Assembly: GCF_033546935.1 (NCBI RefSeq)
Contig: NZ_CP137854.1
Coordinates: forward strand, 434,001-498,000
Direction: 5' to 3'
Length of the DNA stretch: 64,000 nucleotides
Source of the DNA: Xylophilus sp. GOD-11R
GTDB taxonomy: Bacteria; Pseudomonadota; Gammaproteobacteria; Burkholderiales; Burkholderiaceae_C
The notes below the pieces were generated by a model. That model searched no databases. It had not been told where the DNA came from and worked only from the letters and a program-made list of their open reading frames with translations. How positions within the stretch are numbered: position 1 is the stretch's first letter; each line of letters begins with the position of its first letter. A program made the position numbers and the translations under genes. Positions 8,407 to 16,268 of the stretch are shown here, piece after piece.

Positions 8407-9525
8407 TCAGGCCGCGCTGAACTCGGCTACGGTACCGGTCGGCAGGTGGCGCGCGGCACGCAGGCCGACGTCGTCCCAGGCCATGCCCGAGGCCAGGCTG
8501 CGCGAGGCGGCGAGCTCGGCGGCGCGCGACTGGGTGTGGTCGGTCAGCGGGCGTTCGCGGCGCTGCCACAGGGCCAGCGCTTCCTCGACGGTGTCGGTCT
8601 CCTCAGTCGCCACGGCCAGGCCGAGGGCGTTCATGATCGCGCAGCCCGCGCCCTGGGCCAGCGTGGGCGGCATGGCGTGGGCCGAGTCGCCCACGATCGC
8701 GACCTTGCCGCTCGACCAGGTCTTGAGCACCGTCTTCTCGTAGAGGTCGTAGCGGCCCCGGTCGGCCAGAGTCGTGAGCACCGGGCGCAGGGCGGGGAAC
8801 GCGGCCGACCAGATTTCGGGGTCGACCGGGATCGCGTTGGCGGCCGGGTCGTTGAGCGGCGCCATCATGGCCATGTAGAGCGTGTTCTCGCCGCAGGGCG
8901 TGTAGAGGATGCGCAGGGTGCGCTCGCGCGTGGCCCAGAAGTCGATGACCCGGTCCCATTCGCCGCCCTTGAGCGGGCCGCGGTCGGTGAGCACGCGGAT
9001 CAGGCCGTCCTGATAGGCCTTGCGTTCCATGGGCAGTTGCAGCGAGTCGCGTACCTTGGACTTCACGCCGTCGGCGCCGATCACCAGGTCGGCCTTCAGC
9101 CGCGAACCGTCGGCCAGCAGCAGCTCGCCCTCGGGCGTGGCGCCGATCGCCTCGGAACTGGTGACCAGTTCGACGCCGACGCGGCGCGCGGCCGACAGCA
9201 TCGCCTGGTAGAGATGCTGGCGCGTCATGGTGAGCAGGCGCAGGCTGCCCGGGCTGTTGACCGGCTCGAAGGAGCGGGTGACGCCGTCGGTGCGGGTTTC
9301 GTAGCCGGTGCAGGCGAAGGCGCCGTCGAGCACGTCGCGATAGGCGCCCAGCGAGTCGAGCACGTGCAGGCCGTTGTCCCAGATGAAGATGCCGGCGCCG
9401 AAGGCGCGCAGTTCCGGATTGCTCTCGTGCACCCGGGCGGTCCAGCCGCGCTGGCGCAGGGCGATGGCCGAGGCGAGGCCGGCGAAACCGGCGCCGGCGA
9501 TCTCGGCGTGTCGTGAACGGGTCAT
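8407..9525 (-). CDS. FAD-dependent aromatic monooxygenase (salicylate/6-hydroxynicotinate hydroxylase type)
   Basis: 372 residues. The dinucleotide-binding GAGFAG motif sits at 11-16, and the second FAD motif, VAIVGDSAHAMPPTLAQGAG, lies near residue 275. This is the layout of class A flavoprotein hydroxylases that insert one oxygen into an aromatic ring using NAD(P)H. The family includes salicylate hydroxylase and NicC-type 6-hydroxynicotinate monooxygenase. With an extradiol dioxygenase 900 bp away it could supply the dihydroxylated ring-cleavage substrate. It is downstream of the aspartate-dehydrogenase-like gene on the same strand, separated by 153 bp containing a structured repeat. The exact substrate is unknown. 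Confidence 0.85.
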   Translation of the reverse strand: MTRSRHAEIAGAGFAGLASAIALRQRGWTARVHESNPELRAFGAGIFIWDNGLHVLDSLGAYRDVLDGAFACTGYETRTDGVTRSFEPVNSPGSLRLLTMTRQHLYQAMLSAARRVGVELVTSSEAIGATPEGELLLADGSRLKADLVIGADGVKSKVRDSLQLPMERKAYQDGLIRVLTDRGPLKGGEWDRVIDFWATRERTLRILYTPCGENTLYMAMMAPLNDPAANAIPVDPEIWSAAFPALRPVLTTLADRGRYDLYEKTVLKTWSSGKVAIVGDSAHAMPPTLAQGAGCAIMNALGLAVATEETDTVEEALALWQRRERPLTDHTQSRAAELAASRSLASGMAWDDVGLRAARHLPTGTVAEFSAA

Positions 9526-9556
9526 GGTGGTCCTCTGCGGATGGAAATGAAATGGC

Positions 9557-9681
9557 TGAAGGTGTGAATAAACCTTCTGCGCGTCCCGATCTCGCGCCTG
9601 CGGTCCTCGCCGTACGAAAGTACGGCTGCGGTCCCCGGCACGACTTCGGGCCTGCTCGACAACGGTTTCTTCACACCTTCA
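9557..9681. repeat. structured intergenic element bounded by 12-bp inverted repeats
   Basis: TGAAGGTGTGAA at 9557-9568 is perfectly complementary to TTCACACCTTCA at 9670-9681. Between them is a tight hairpin, GCCGTAC-GAAA-GTACGGC (9609-9626), flanked by near-identical TGCGGTCC words. The right arm includes the stop codon of the upstream gene. The form, with nested hairpins between terminal repeats and no coding potential, suggests a small interspersed element or a structured RNA in the untranslated region between the two minus-strand genes. Confidence 0.6.
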
Positions 9682-10506
9682 GGTGCCTACGGCGAGGGGG
9701 GCGCCGAGTTTGCGCAGCAGCGCGATCACGCTCTGCGCGGTGATGCGGCCGGTCTTGGGGTTCTCGCTCGGTATGTTCTGGATCGTCATCGTGAACGAGG
9801 CGGCATCCGAGTCGACGGTGATCGAGTGGGTGTTGCGGGTGATGGTGGGGTCGGCCCAGATCTCGAGCTCGGTGCGGTCCGGCCCGATACCCGCCAGCGA
9901 CAGCGAGATCGCCACGTTGAGGTTGGCCGGGAAGCCGGTCGCCGCCTCGCGCGCCTTGCCCGCGAAGATGCGCAGCGGCTCGGTGATGCCTTCAATGTCG
10001 ATGTTGTTGGCCGCCAGGAAGGGCGCGCCGCGAAAGCCTTCGACCGGCTTGCGCGAGACCATGCGCACCGAGCGGATCTCGCCCTCGGCGGCGGCGATGA
10101 CCGCGTCCAACCCGAGCAGCGCGCCGGTCGGCACCAGGATCTGGCCGCCGTGCGCGCGCGCCAGTTCGATCAGGTGCGCATGCTCGAGCAGCGCGCCGGA
10201 GCTCAGCACGACCAGCTTCTTGCCGGCCTTGAGCACCGGCGCGCCGAGGGTCGGCATCAGCGCGGCCGGGGCGCATTCGATCACCAGGTCGCAGTGCTCC
10301 ACCAGCGATTCCAGGCCGGTCACCGGTACCGGATGCTTCAATTCGGCGGCGATCCAGTCCTGGGCGGCCTGGATATTGCGTGCGGCTACCGCACCCAGGG
10401 TCATGCCGGGAATGCCGGCGTCGATGGCGCGGGCCAGTGTCTTGCCGATGGTTCCCAGGCCGGCGATGCCGATCCGCGTGGCCTTGACCTCGTTGTGCTT
10501 GTCCAT
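9679..10506 (-). CDS. aspartate-dehydrogenase-like NAD(P)-dependent oxidoreductase (DUF108 family)
   Basis: A 275-residue protein with an N-terminal Rossmann motif, GIAGLGTIGKTLARAI (13-28). The DUF108/NadX-type C-terminal half includes LSSGALLEHAHL, VPTGALLGLDA and the conserved FPANLNVAISLSLAGIGPD segment. Characterised members are L-aspartate dehydrogenases, but Burkholderiales carry many paralogues in catabolic clusters with unknown amino- or semialdehyde substrates. Its promoter carries the same ATGCAT-N12-AATCGTTTGT module as the dioxygenase and ABC-transporter promoters, tying it to this regulon. Assignment to aspartate metabolism is therefore doubtful. Confidence 0.82.
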   Translation of the reverse strand: MDKHNEVKATRIGIAGLGTIGKTLARAIDAGIPGMTLGAVAARNIQAAQDWIAAELKHPVPVTGLESLVEHCDLVIECAPAALMPTLGAPVLKAGKKLVVLSSGALLEHAHLIELARAHGGQILVPTGALLGLDAVIAAAEGEIRSVRMVSRKPVEGFRGAPFLAANNIDIEGITEPLRIFAGKAREAATGFPANLNVAISLSLAGIGPDRTELEIWADPTITRNTHSITVDSDAASFTMTIQNIPSENPKTGRITAQSVIALLRKLGAPLAVGT

Positions 10507-10574
10507 GTGCTTTCGTCGCTTTCGGTTCGTTGGTATCGCGATGGGTCGATCCTAGAAGCGGGCGCGGCGGTGGA

Positions 10575-10602
10575 ACAAACGATTTTTGAAGCGCGCATGC
10601 AT
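10575..10602 (-). promoter_or_regulatory. promoter module of the aspartate-dehydrogenase-like gene: ATGCAT-N12-AATCGTTTGT
   Basis: Read on the minus strand, ATGCAT (10602-10597) is followed 12 bases later by AATCGTTTGT (10584-10575), and further downstream by a TAGGAT word. Spacing and sequence match the modules at 6397 and 10655. The two copies here are in opposite orientation and serve the two divergent genes. Confidence 0.65.
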
Positions 10603-10654
10603 CACGCATGTGCATGCATGGCCTGCGCGTCCGGCAGATGGATCAGTTCGATTC

Positions 10655-10708
10655 ATGCATCGACGGCGGATTAATCGTTTGTGGCGGGCGGCCCCGGCTT
10701 CCTAACAT
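10655..10708 (+). promoter_or_regulatory. promoter module of the ABC-importer operon: ATGCAT-N12-AATCGTTTGT and -10-like TAACAT
   Basis: ATGCAT at 10655-10660, AATCGTTTGT at 10673-10682 (12 bases between) and TAACAT at 10703-10708. Another free ATGCAT occurs at 10614-10619. This gene-free 10507-10790 stretch otherwise shows nothing codable. Confidence 0.65.
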
Positions 10709-10790
10709 GGCCGCTAGCCCGCTCCTGTGCAGCACCCGTACCACCCGGTACCGCAGGGCACCACGACTTCCGAACCCGAGAAAGCGACCC

Positions 10791-11915
10791 ATGTCCCAGC
10801 TTCCCAACGTTGCCGTGCCCCGTGTGGTCTCCCGCCGCCAGGTGCTCCAGTCCACCGCTGCCGTGGCCGGTGCCGCCAGCGTCGGCCTGGCCGCTCCGGC
10901 CTTCGCGCAGGGCGCCACGCGCAACGTCAAGTTCACCCTGCCGTGGCTGGCCCAGGGCGCCACGGACTACGTCTACATCGCCGAGGAACAGGGCCTGTTC
11001 AAGAAGCGCGGCATCAGCGTGCAGATCAGCCGCGGCTTCGGTTCGCTGGCGGCCGCGCAGGCCATCGGCGCCGGTCAGTTCGACTTCGGCCTGGTGTCGG
11101 CCAGCTCGACCATCCTGAGCGCGGCCAACGGCCTGCCGCTGGTGGCGCTGGCCACGACCAACTACGAAGCCTTTCTGGGGCTGCTGGTGCGTGCCGATTC
11201 GCCGATCCGCTCGCCCAAGGACCTCGAAGGCAAGCGCATGGGCGGCGTGCCGGCCTCGGTGGAGTTTCCGCTGTGGCGGGCCTTCGCCAAGCGCGCCGGC
11301 GTGGACGACACCAAGGTCAGCATCGTGCAGGCCGACCCGCGCGTGGTGGAGCGCACCCTGGTCGACAAGCAGATCGACGCCTATTTCTGCGTGGCCAGCA
11401 CTTCCTACGCGGTGTGCAAGGGCATGGATGTCGACACCCGCGCGATCCTGCTGGCCGACTACGGCCTGCCTTTCTATTCCAACAACATCGTGACCCGCCA
11501 GGAAGTGCTGGAGCGCGATCCCGGCCTGTGCAGGGACGTGACCGAAGCCCTGCTGGAGGCGCTGGCCTTCACGGTGCGGGAGCCCGACGCGGCGCTGGAC
11601 ATCTTCCTGAAGAAGGTGCCCGAACTCACGCTGACCAAAGGCGGCCGCGAGAACGCGCGCTTGAGCCAGGGTTTCATGCTGTCTTCGGTGCCGCGTCCGG
11701 AATCGATGGAGCACGGACTGGGCTGGAGCGACATGAACCGGGTCAAGACCATGACCGACCTGGTGATGGACTACGCCGCGCCGTCCACCGCCAAGCGTCC
11801 CGACCTCGCCAGGCTGTTTACCAACCAGTTCGCCGGCACCGTCAAGCTCAGCCCGCAGGAGTGGACGAAGGCGCAGGGCCAGTTCAAGGAATTCCCCAGC
11901 CTGCTCAAGAGCTGA
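10791..11915 (+). CDS. ABC-transporter substrate-binding protein, NMT1/THI5-like
   Basis: 374 residues with a twin-arginine-like leader (SRRQVLQSTAAVAGAASVG, cleavage near AFAQG). The mature start VKFTLPWLAQGATDYVYIAEEQGLFKKRG is the signature of the NMT1/SsuA/TauA family of binding proteins for sulfonates, nitrate, pyrimidine precursors or aromatic acids. ATP-binding and permease genes follow directly, giving a complete importer. The promoter module shared with the ring-cleavage gene suggests that the ligand is the substrate of the adjacent catabolic pathway, which is inference. A further in-frame extension upstream exists, but 10791 gives the correct signal peptide. Confidence 0.9.
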   Translation: MSQLPNVAVPRVVSRRQVLQSTAAVAGAASVGLAAPAFAQGATRNVKFTLPWLAQGATDYVYIAEEQGLFKKRGISVQISRGFGSLAAAQAIGAGQFDFGLVSASSTILSAANGLPLVALATTNYEAFLGLLVRADSPIRSPKDLEGKRMGGVPASVEFPLWRAFAKRAGVDDTKVSIVQADPRVVERTLVDKQIDAYFCVASTSYAVCKGMDVDTRAILLADYGLPFYSNNIVTRQEVLERDPGLCRDVTEALLEALAFTVREPDAALDIFLKKVPELTLTKGGRENARLSQGFMLSSVPRPESMEHGLGWSDMNRVKTMTDLVMDYAAPSTAKRPDLARLFTNQFAGTVKLSPQEWTKAQGQFKEFPSLLKS

Positions 11916-11958
11916 TGCCGAAAAAACCGGGGCAGGCGCAGAAGCAGGAGCAACACCG

Positions 11959-12789
11959 ATGAGCAACAGCAGCGACAAGCACCTCGATTTGTGGAAGGTC
12001 TCCAAGGTCTACCAGGGCAAGGCCGGGCCGGTGGAGGCGGTGAGCGACGTCAGCCTGTCGATCCGCGAGGGCGAGTTCGTCTCCATCCTGGGGCCGAGCG
12101 GCTGCGGCAAGTCGACGCTGATGATGATGATGGCGGGCCTCGAGGACATCACCGAGGGCGTGATCATCGAGCGTGGCCGCGAGGTGACCGGGCCGCGCCC
12201 GGACGTCGGCCTGATCTTCCAGGACGCCACCCTGCTGCCCTGGCTCTCGGTGCTCGACAACGTGCTGTTCCCGGTGCGCATCCTCAAGCGGCCACGCGCC
12301 GACTACCTGCCGCGCGCGCTGGAACTGCTGAAGATGACCGGCCTGTCGGACTTCGCCCACCACCGGCCGGCGCAGCTGTCGGGCGGCATGCGCCAGCGGG
12401 CCTCGATCTGCCGGGCGCTGGTGCTCGACCCGCCGCTGCTGATGATGGACGAGCCCTTCAGCGCGCTCGACGCCATCACCCGCGACGAGATGAACTTCGC
12501 GCTGCTCGACATCTGGCAGCGCCATCCCAAGACCGGCGTGTTCATCACCCACAGCATCCGAGAGGCAGTGCTGCTGTCCGACCGGGTGCTGGTGATGACG
12601 CGCCGGCCCTCCACCGTGGTGTGCGACCTGACGATTCCGTTCCCGCGCCCGCGCCGGCCGGAGATCGTGGAGACGCCCGAGTTCACCGCCATCTGCGCCC
12701 AGCTGCGCAGCCAGATCGAAGCCGGCTATGCCGCCGAGCAGGGCAACACCCTGCGCGCGGCCGCCGCCACCGCCGCGACGGTCGAATGA
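11959..12789 (+). CDS. ABC-transporter ATP-binding protein (SsuB/TauB/NrtD type)
   Basis: 276 residues. Walker A is GPSGCGKST (about 48-56), the Q-loop is FQDATLLPWLSV, the ABC signature is LSGGMRQRASI, and Walker B is LLMMDEPFSALD followed by the switch His in FITHSIREA. All catalytic elements are intact. It begins 43 bp after the binding-protein gene and its stop overlaps the permease start (ATGA), showing translational coupling. It acts on the cytoplasmic face of the inner membrane. Confidence 0.95.
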   Translation: MSNSSDKHLDLWKVSKVYQGKAGPVEAVSDVSLSIREGEFVSILGPSGCGKSTLMMMMAGLEDITEGVIIERGREVTGPRPDVGLIFQDATLLPWLSVLDNVLFPVRILKRPRADYLPRALELLKMTGLSDFAHHRPAQLSGGMRQRASICRALVLDPPLLMMDEPFSALDAITRDEMNFALLDIWQRHPKTGVFITHSIREAVLLSDRVLVMTRRPSTVVCDLTIPFPRPRRPEIVETPEFTAICAQLRSQIEAGYAAEQGNTLRAAAATAATVE

Positions 12790-13733
12790 AGGCCGCCGCC
12801 CTGAACGCCGCCACCGGCCTGCGCACCACGCCGCAGGCGGGGGGCACGACCCAGTCCAAGACCACGATGCCCGAACCGCTCCGAACCGAATCGTCCGCGA
12901 CGCCAGCGCCCGCCGAACCATCGCTGGCCGAACTCGCCGCGCGCCGGGCCGCCCGTCGCAAGCCGGCCGCGCGCCGCCCGGCCGGGCCGATGGAGCTGGT
13001 CGCGCTGCCGTTGTTCACCGTGGCGCTGCTGCTGGGGGTGTGGGAGATCCTGGTGCGTCAGTACAAGGTGCCGGTCAGCCTGCTGCCGGCGCCCAGCGCC
13101 ATCGGGGCGAGGCTGGTGGAAACCTTCCCGACCCTGCTGCAGCACACCGTGCCGACCACCATCGAGACGGTGGCGAGCTTCGCGCTGGCCAGCGTCGCCG
13201 GTGTGATGCTGGCGATCCTGCTCACCTACTCGCGGCTGGTGAACTCGGCGCTCTACCCGAGCGTGGTGTTCTTCCAGCTTATCCCCAAGGTGGCGCTGGC
13301 GCCGCTGTTCATCGTCTGGATGGGCATCGGCAGCCCGGCGCGGCTGGCCTTCGCGGTGTTCATCGCCTTCTTCCCGGTAGTGGTGGCCACCATGGCCGGC
13401 CTGCGCGACACCCCGCCCGACATGCTGCGCCTGTGCCGCGGGCTCACCGCCACGCCCTGGCAGGTGTTCACCTCGGTGCGCCTGCCCTATGCGGTGCCGC
13501 ACATCTTCAGCGGCATGAAGATCGCGGTGACCTTCTCGATGATCGGCGTGATCGTGGCCGAGTTCATCAGCGCGCAGGAAGGGCTGGGCTACCTCATCGT
13601 CTTCGCCTCGTCGCAGGCCGACACCGCGCTGATCCTGGCCGCGATCCTGGTGCTTTGCACCATGGGGCTGGTGCTCTACGCATTGGTGGTCTGGGCCGAG
13701 AAGATCGCGCTGCGGCTCTACGGCGCGCACTGA
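12786..13733 (+). CDS. ABC-transporter permease (BPD_transp_1 family, SsuC/TauC type)
   Basis: 315 residues with an unusually long Ala/Pro/Arg-rich cytoplasmic N-terminus (about 70 residues) before the first membrane segment (ELVALPLFTVALLLGVWEIL). About six transmembrane helices follow. The EAA-like loop GLRDTPPDMLRLCRGLTATP, which docks on the ATPase, lies near residue 215. The start overlaps the ATPase stop by 4 bp. It completes the three-component importer; no further transporter gene follows. Confidence 0.93.
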   Translation: MKAAALNAATGLRTTPQAGGTTQSKTTMPEPLRTESSATPAPAEPSLAELAARRAARRKPAARRPAGPMELVALPLFTVALLLGVWEILVRQYKVPVSLLPAPSAIGARLVETFPTLLQHTVPTTIETVASFALASVAGVMLAILLTYSRLVNSALYPSVVFFQLIPKVALAPLFIVWMGIGSPARLAFAVFIAFFPVVVATMAGLRDTPPDMLRLCRGLTATPWQVFTSVRLPYAVPHIFSGMKIAVTFSMIGVIVAEFISAQEGLGYLIVFASSQADTALILAAILVLCTMGLVLYALVVWAEKIALRLYGAH

Positions 13734-13834
13734 GGCCCTTTCCGGCGGCGGTCCGGTGGACCCGTGCTCATGCTTACCAATGCTGTGTCCTGGAGATGGC
13801 ACACTGGTCCGATACAACGATCGGAAACCAGCGG

Positions 13835-14629
13835 ATGGGCACGATTTCTTCTCCTTCCACGTCTTCATCGGGCTGCGAAGGCTGCCGTCAGGACGGCGGA
13901 CTGTTTCCCTTCACCATGGCATTCCAGCCGGTCGTGCATCTGCCGAGCCGCAGCATCTATGCGCACGAGGCACTGGTGCGCGGGCCGGCAGGTGAGAGCG
14001 CTTATTCGATTCTTTCGCAGGTGAGCCAGGACAACCGCTACGCCTTCGATCAGGCGTGCCGGGTCAAGGCGATCGAGCTGGCGGCACGGCTGGGCATGCG
14101 CTCGCGCCTGAGCATCAACTTCCTGCCGAACGCGGTGTACCGCGCGGAGGCCTGCATCAAGCTCACGCTGGCCACGGCCGAGAAGTACGGGTTTCCGGTG
14201 CAGAACATCATTTTCGAGCTGACCGAGGACGAGCGTTCGCGCGACCTGCCGCACCTCGAATCGATCTTCACCGAATACCGTCGGCGCGGCTTCATCACCG
14301 CCATCGACGACTTCGGCGCAGGGTATGCGGGGTTTGAATTCCTGGCCGCTTTCCAGCCGGACGTCATCAAGCTCGACATGGGCCTGGTGCGCGGCGTGCA
14401 TGAGCACCGGGCCAAACGGGCGATCGTGTCCGGAATGATGGCGATCTGCCGCGAACTCGGCATTCGCGTGGTCGGCGAGGGCGTCGAAACCCGCGAGGAG
14501 CTTCGCACCCTGGCCGATCTCGGGGTGGAGTACTTCCAGGGCTATCTCTTCGCCAAGCCGGCACTGGAACAGATGCCGGGCGTCGACTGGAGCGGAGCCG
14601 ACCTGGCCGAAGGTTCAGCGGTGGCGTGA
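13835..14629 (+). CDS. stand-alone EAL-domain cyclic-di-GMP phosphodiesterase
   Basis: 264 residues, almost entirely an EAL domain after a short N-terminus carrying a CxxC pair (C14-EG-C17). The metal- and substrate-binding elements all seem present: E45-A-L, INFLPN, FELTEDE, IDDFGAGYAG, VIKLDMG, GEGVET and FQGYLFA. It should therefore hydrolyse c-di-GMP to pGpG. No sensor or GGDEF domain is fused. The ATG at 13835 has GGAAA about ten bases upstream. An ATG at 13796 would add 13 residues but has its purine run directly abutting the codon. It is not obviously part of the ABC operon (101-bp gap). Confidence 0.88.
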   Translation: MGTISSPSTSSSGCEGCRQDGGLFPFTMAFQPVVHLPSRSIYAHEALVRGPAGESAYSILSQVSQDNRYAFDQACRVKAIELAARLGMRSRLSINFLPNAVYRAEACIKLTLATAEKYGFPVQNIIFELTEDERSRDLPHLESIFTEYRRRGFITAIDDFGAGYAGFEFLAAFQPDVIKLDMGLVRGVHEHRAKRAIVSGMMAICRELGIRVVGEGVETREELRTLADLGVEYFQGYLFAKPALEQMPGVDWSGADLAEGSAVA

Positions 14630-14941
14630 GGAGGTCGACTTTTTCGGGTCGCGTTCGCCCGCGACGGTTTCATCGTCTCCCACGCGGTGGCCCTCGACGA
14701 CCGACTCGTTGTAGACCTGGTCGGTGACCGGGCCGCGATCGGTGTCGGTCTGGCTGCTGGGCGCATCGGCCTGCCTACCTTCTCCCAACTGGCCGCTGGC
14801 CGACTCGTCCGGCTGCCTGGGCGCGGCCGGTTTTTCACCACCGACCTGCGACCAATGGGTATCGCCCTGGCGCTGATCGTGGCGCTGGGCGTTGGTCTGG
14901 GCGTCTTGCGCCGCGATGGCGGAATCCTGCGGGTTTGGCAT
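14615..14941 (-). CDS. small hydrophilic hypothetical protein
   Basis: A 108-residue frame starting MPNPQDSAIAAQDAQTN and rich in Gln, Asp, Ser and Gly, with no hydrophobic segment or Cys. It resembles intrinsically disordered small proteins. Its 3' end overlaps the end of the EAL gene by 15 bp in convergent orientation. The frame continues upstream through the neighbouring NTF2-like gene in another register, so the start at 14941 is a choice. I do not recognise a family and existence is moderately supported by amino-acid composition only. Confidence 0.45.
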   Translation of the reverse strand: MPNPQDSAIAAQDAQTNAQRHDQRQGDTHWSQVGGEKPAAPRQPDESASGQLGEGRQADAPSSQTDTDRGPVTDQVYNESVVEGHRVGDDETVAGERDPKKSTSSRHR

Positions 14942-14985
14942 GGGCCACTTTTCGATGGGGAAACGAGGAAAAGCCGGCAGAGCAC

Positions 14986-15363
14986 TCAGGCCGGCATCAG
15001 CACTTGCGCCGCGCGGGTGTCGAGCGCCTCGCGCAGCCGTTGGATGCGGCCGTCCTGCGCGATGAGCAGCCCGGCGTAGGTCTGGCGGTAGATACGGCCG
15101 GTGGCGGGGATCGGCGCTTCGACCTCGTATTCGGCGAAGGTGCGCTCCGGCGTTTCGATCCAGAACTGGACGTTGCGGAAACCGAAGGCGGGGATCTTCG
15201 TCAGCAGGCCGGTGATCAGGCTTTCGATGGCCTGTGGGCCCTGCGCCCGGGCCTGGACCCAGGGCAGTTCCAGCACGCCGTCCGGCGCGAAGAGCCCGGC
15301 GGCGGCCGCCGGCGACCGGATGCTGGCGAGGTAGCGGCGCAGCAGTTCGGGTGCGGTGGGCAT
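14986..15363 (-). CDS. NTF2-like / SnoaL-type small protein
   Basis: 125 residues with the alpha+beta cone fold pattern of the NTF2-like superfamily: helical N-terminus (PELLRRYLASIRS), then LFAPDGVLELPW, a helix (GPQAIESLITGLL) and four beta strands ending REALDTRAAQVL. Members act as small-molecule isomerases, cyclases or binding modules, and function cannot be told here. It lies 26 bp downstream of the SDR gene on the same strand and is probably cotranscribed, so the two may act on the same compound. Confidence 0.75.
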   Translation of the reverse strand: MPTAPELLRRYLASIRSPAAAAGLFAPDGVLELPWVQARAQGPQAIESLITGLLTKIPAFGFRNVQFWIETPERTFAEYEVEAPIPATGRIYRQTYAGLLIAQDGRIQRLREALDTRAAQVLMPA

Positions 15364-15389
15364 GGTGTCGCTCCTGTGCGGTTGGCGTT

Positions 15390-16157
15390 TCAGACCTGGG
15401 CCTGGCCGCCATCGGCGAACAGTTCCACGCCGTTGACGAAGGAAGAAGCCTCCGACGCCAGGAAGACCGCCACGCGGGCGATTTCTTCGGGCTCGCCGAC
15501 CCGGCCCAGCGGCACCTGGCCGCCGAGGTAGTCGAGCAGGCCCTGTTGCTGGGCCGGGTCGGAGCCGGCGAGCTCGACCAGGCCCGGCGTGCGAATGGGG
15601 CCGGGCGACAGCGTGTTGACGCGGATCGCCTTGCCCTTGAGGTCGAGCACCCAGCTGCGCGCCAGGTTACGCACGGCGGCCTTGGTGGCGCTGTAGATGC
15701 TGAAGTTGGCCGTGCCGAGGATGCTGGTGGTGGAGCCGGCCAGGATGACCGACGCGCCGGCGCGGGCCTTTTCCAGCAGCGGCAGCGCTTTCTGCACCGT
15801 GAACACCACGCCCTTCACGTTGCGCTCGAAGGTGTCGTCGAAATGCGCTTCGGTGATTTCGCCCAGCGGCAGCATGGTGCCGCCGCCGGCGTTGGCGTAG
15901 AGCACGTCGATGCGGCCGTGCCGCGCGGCGACGGTGGCGAACAGTCGGTCGAGATCGGCGAGCTTGGCGGAGTCGGCCTGAACGCCGGCGGCCTGATCGG
16001 GACCGATGGCCGCCACCGCCGCGTCCAGCTCGGCCCGGCGACGGCCGGTGAGGTACACGAAAGCGCCTTCCGCCGCGAAGGCCTTGGCGGCTGCCAGGCC
16101 GATGCCCGAGGTGGCGCCGGTGACGACGGCGACCTTGCCGGTGAGTTGCTGTGCCAT
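15390..16157 (-). CDS. short-chain dehydrogenase/reductase (SDR)
   Basis: 255 residues with a classical SDR layout: TGATSGIG (13-20) for cofactor binding, NAG motif (N89), N113, Ser142, and the active-site Y155-SAT-K159. The C-terminal [11 protein letters not shown] matches the usual end. It is cytosolic. The arginine pair after strand 2 (TGRRRAEL) suggests NADP(H). The start at 16157 abuts the intergenic region with the divergent LysR gene, which probably controls it. The substrate is unknown. Confidence 0.92.
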   Translation of the reverse strand: MAQQLTGKVAVVTGATSGIGLAAAKAFAAEGAFVYLTGRRRAELDAAVAAIGPDQAAGVQADSAKLADLDRLFATVAARHGRIDVLYANAGGGTMLPLGEITEAHFDDTFERNVKGVVFTVQKALPLLEKARAGASVILAGSTTSILGTANFSIYSATKAAVRNLARSWVLDLKGKAIRVNTLSPGPIRTPGLVELAGSDPAQQQGLLDYLGGQVPLGRVGEPEEIARVAVFLASEASSFVNGVELFADGGQAQV

Positions 16158-16212
16158 GTCTTTCTCCAAACGGGTTTCAGAAGCCGTCAGGTTAATTGGG
16201 CCGTTCCAATGA

Positions 16213-16228
16213 ATAAAGATGACTTTAT
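16213..16228. promoter_or_regulatory. palindrome between divergent SDR and LysR genes, probable LysR operator
   Basis: ATAAAG-ATGA-CTTTAT is a perfect 6-4-6 palindrome in an AT-rich pocket of the 111-bp divergent promoter region. Size, position and dyad symmetry fit a LysR-type recognition site. Confidence 0.55.
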
Positions 16229-16268
16229 GAAGAACATAATTCAGGCGTTTGAATAATAGGAGTGGCCC

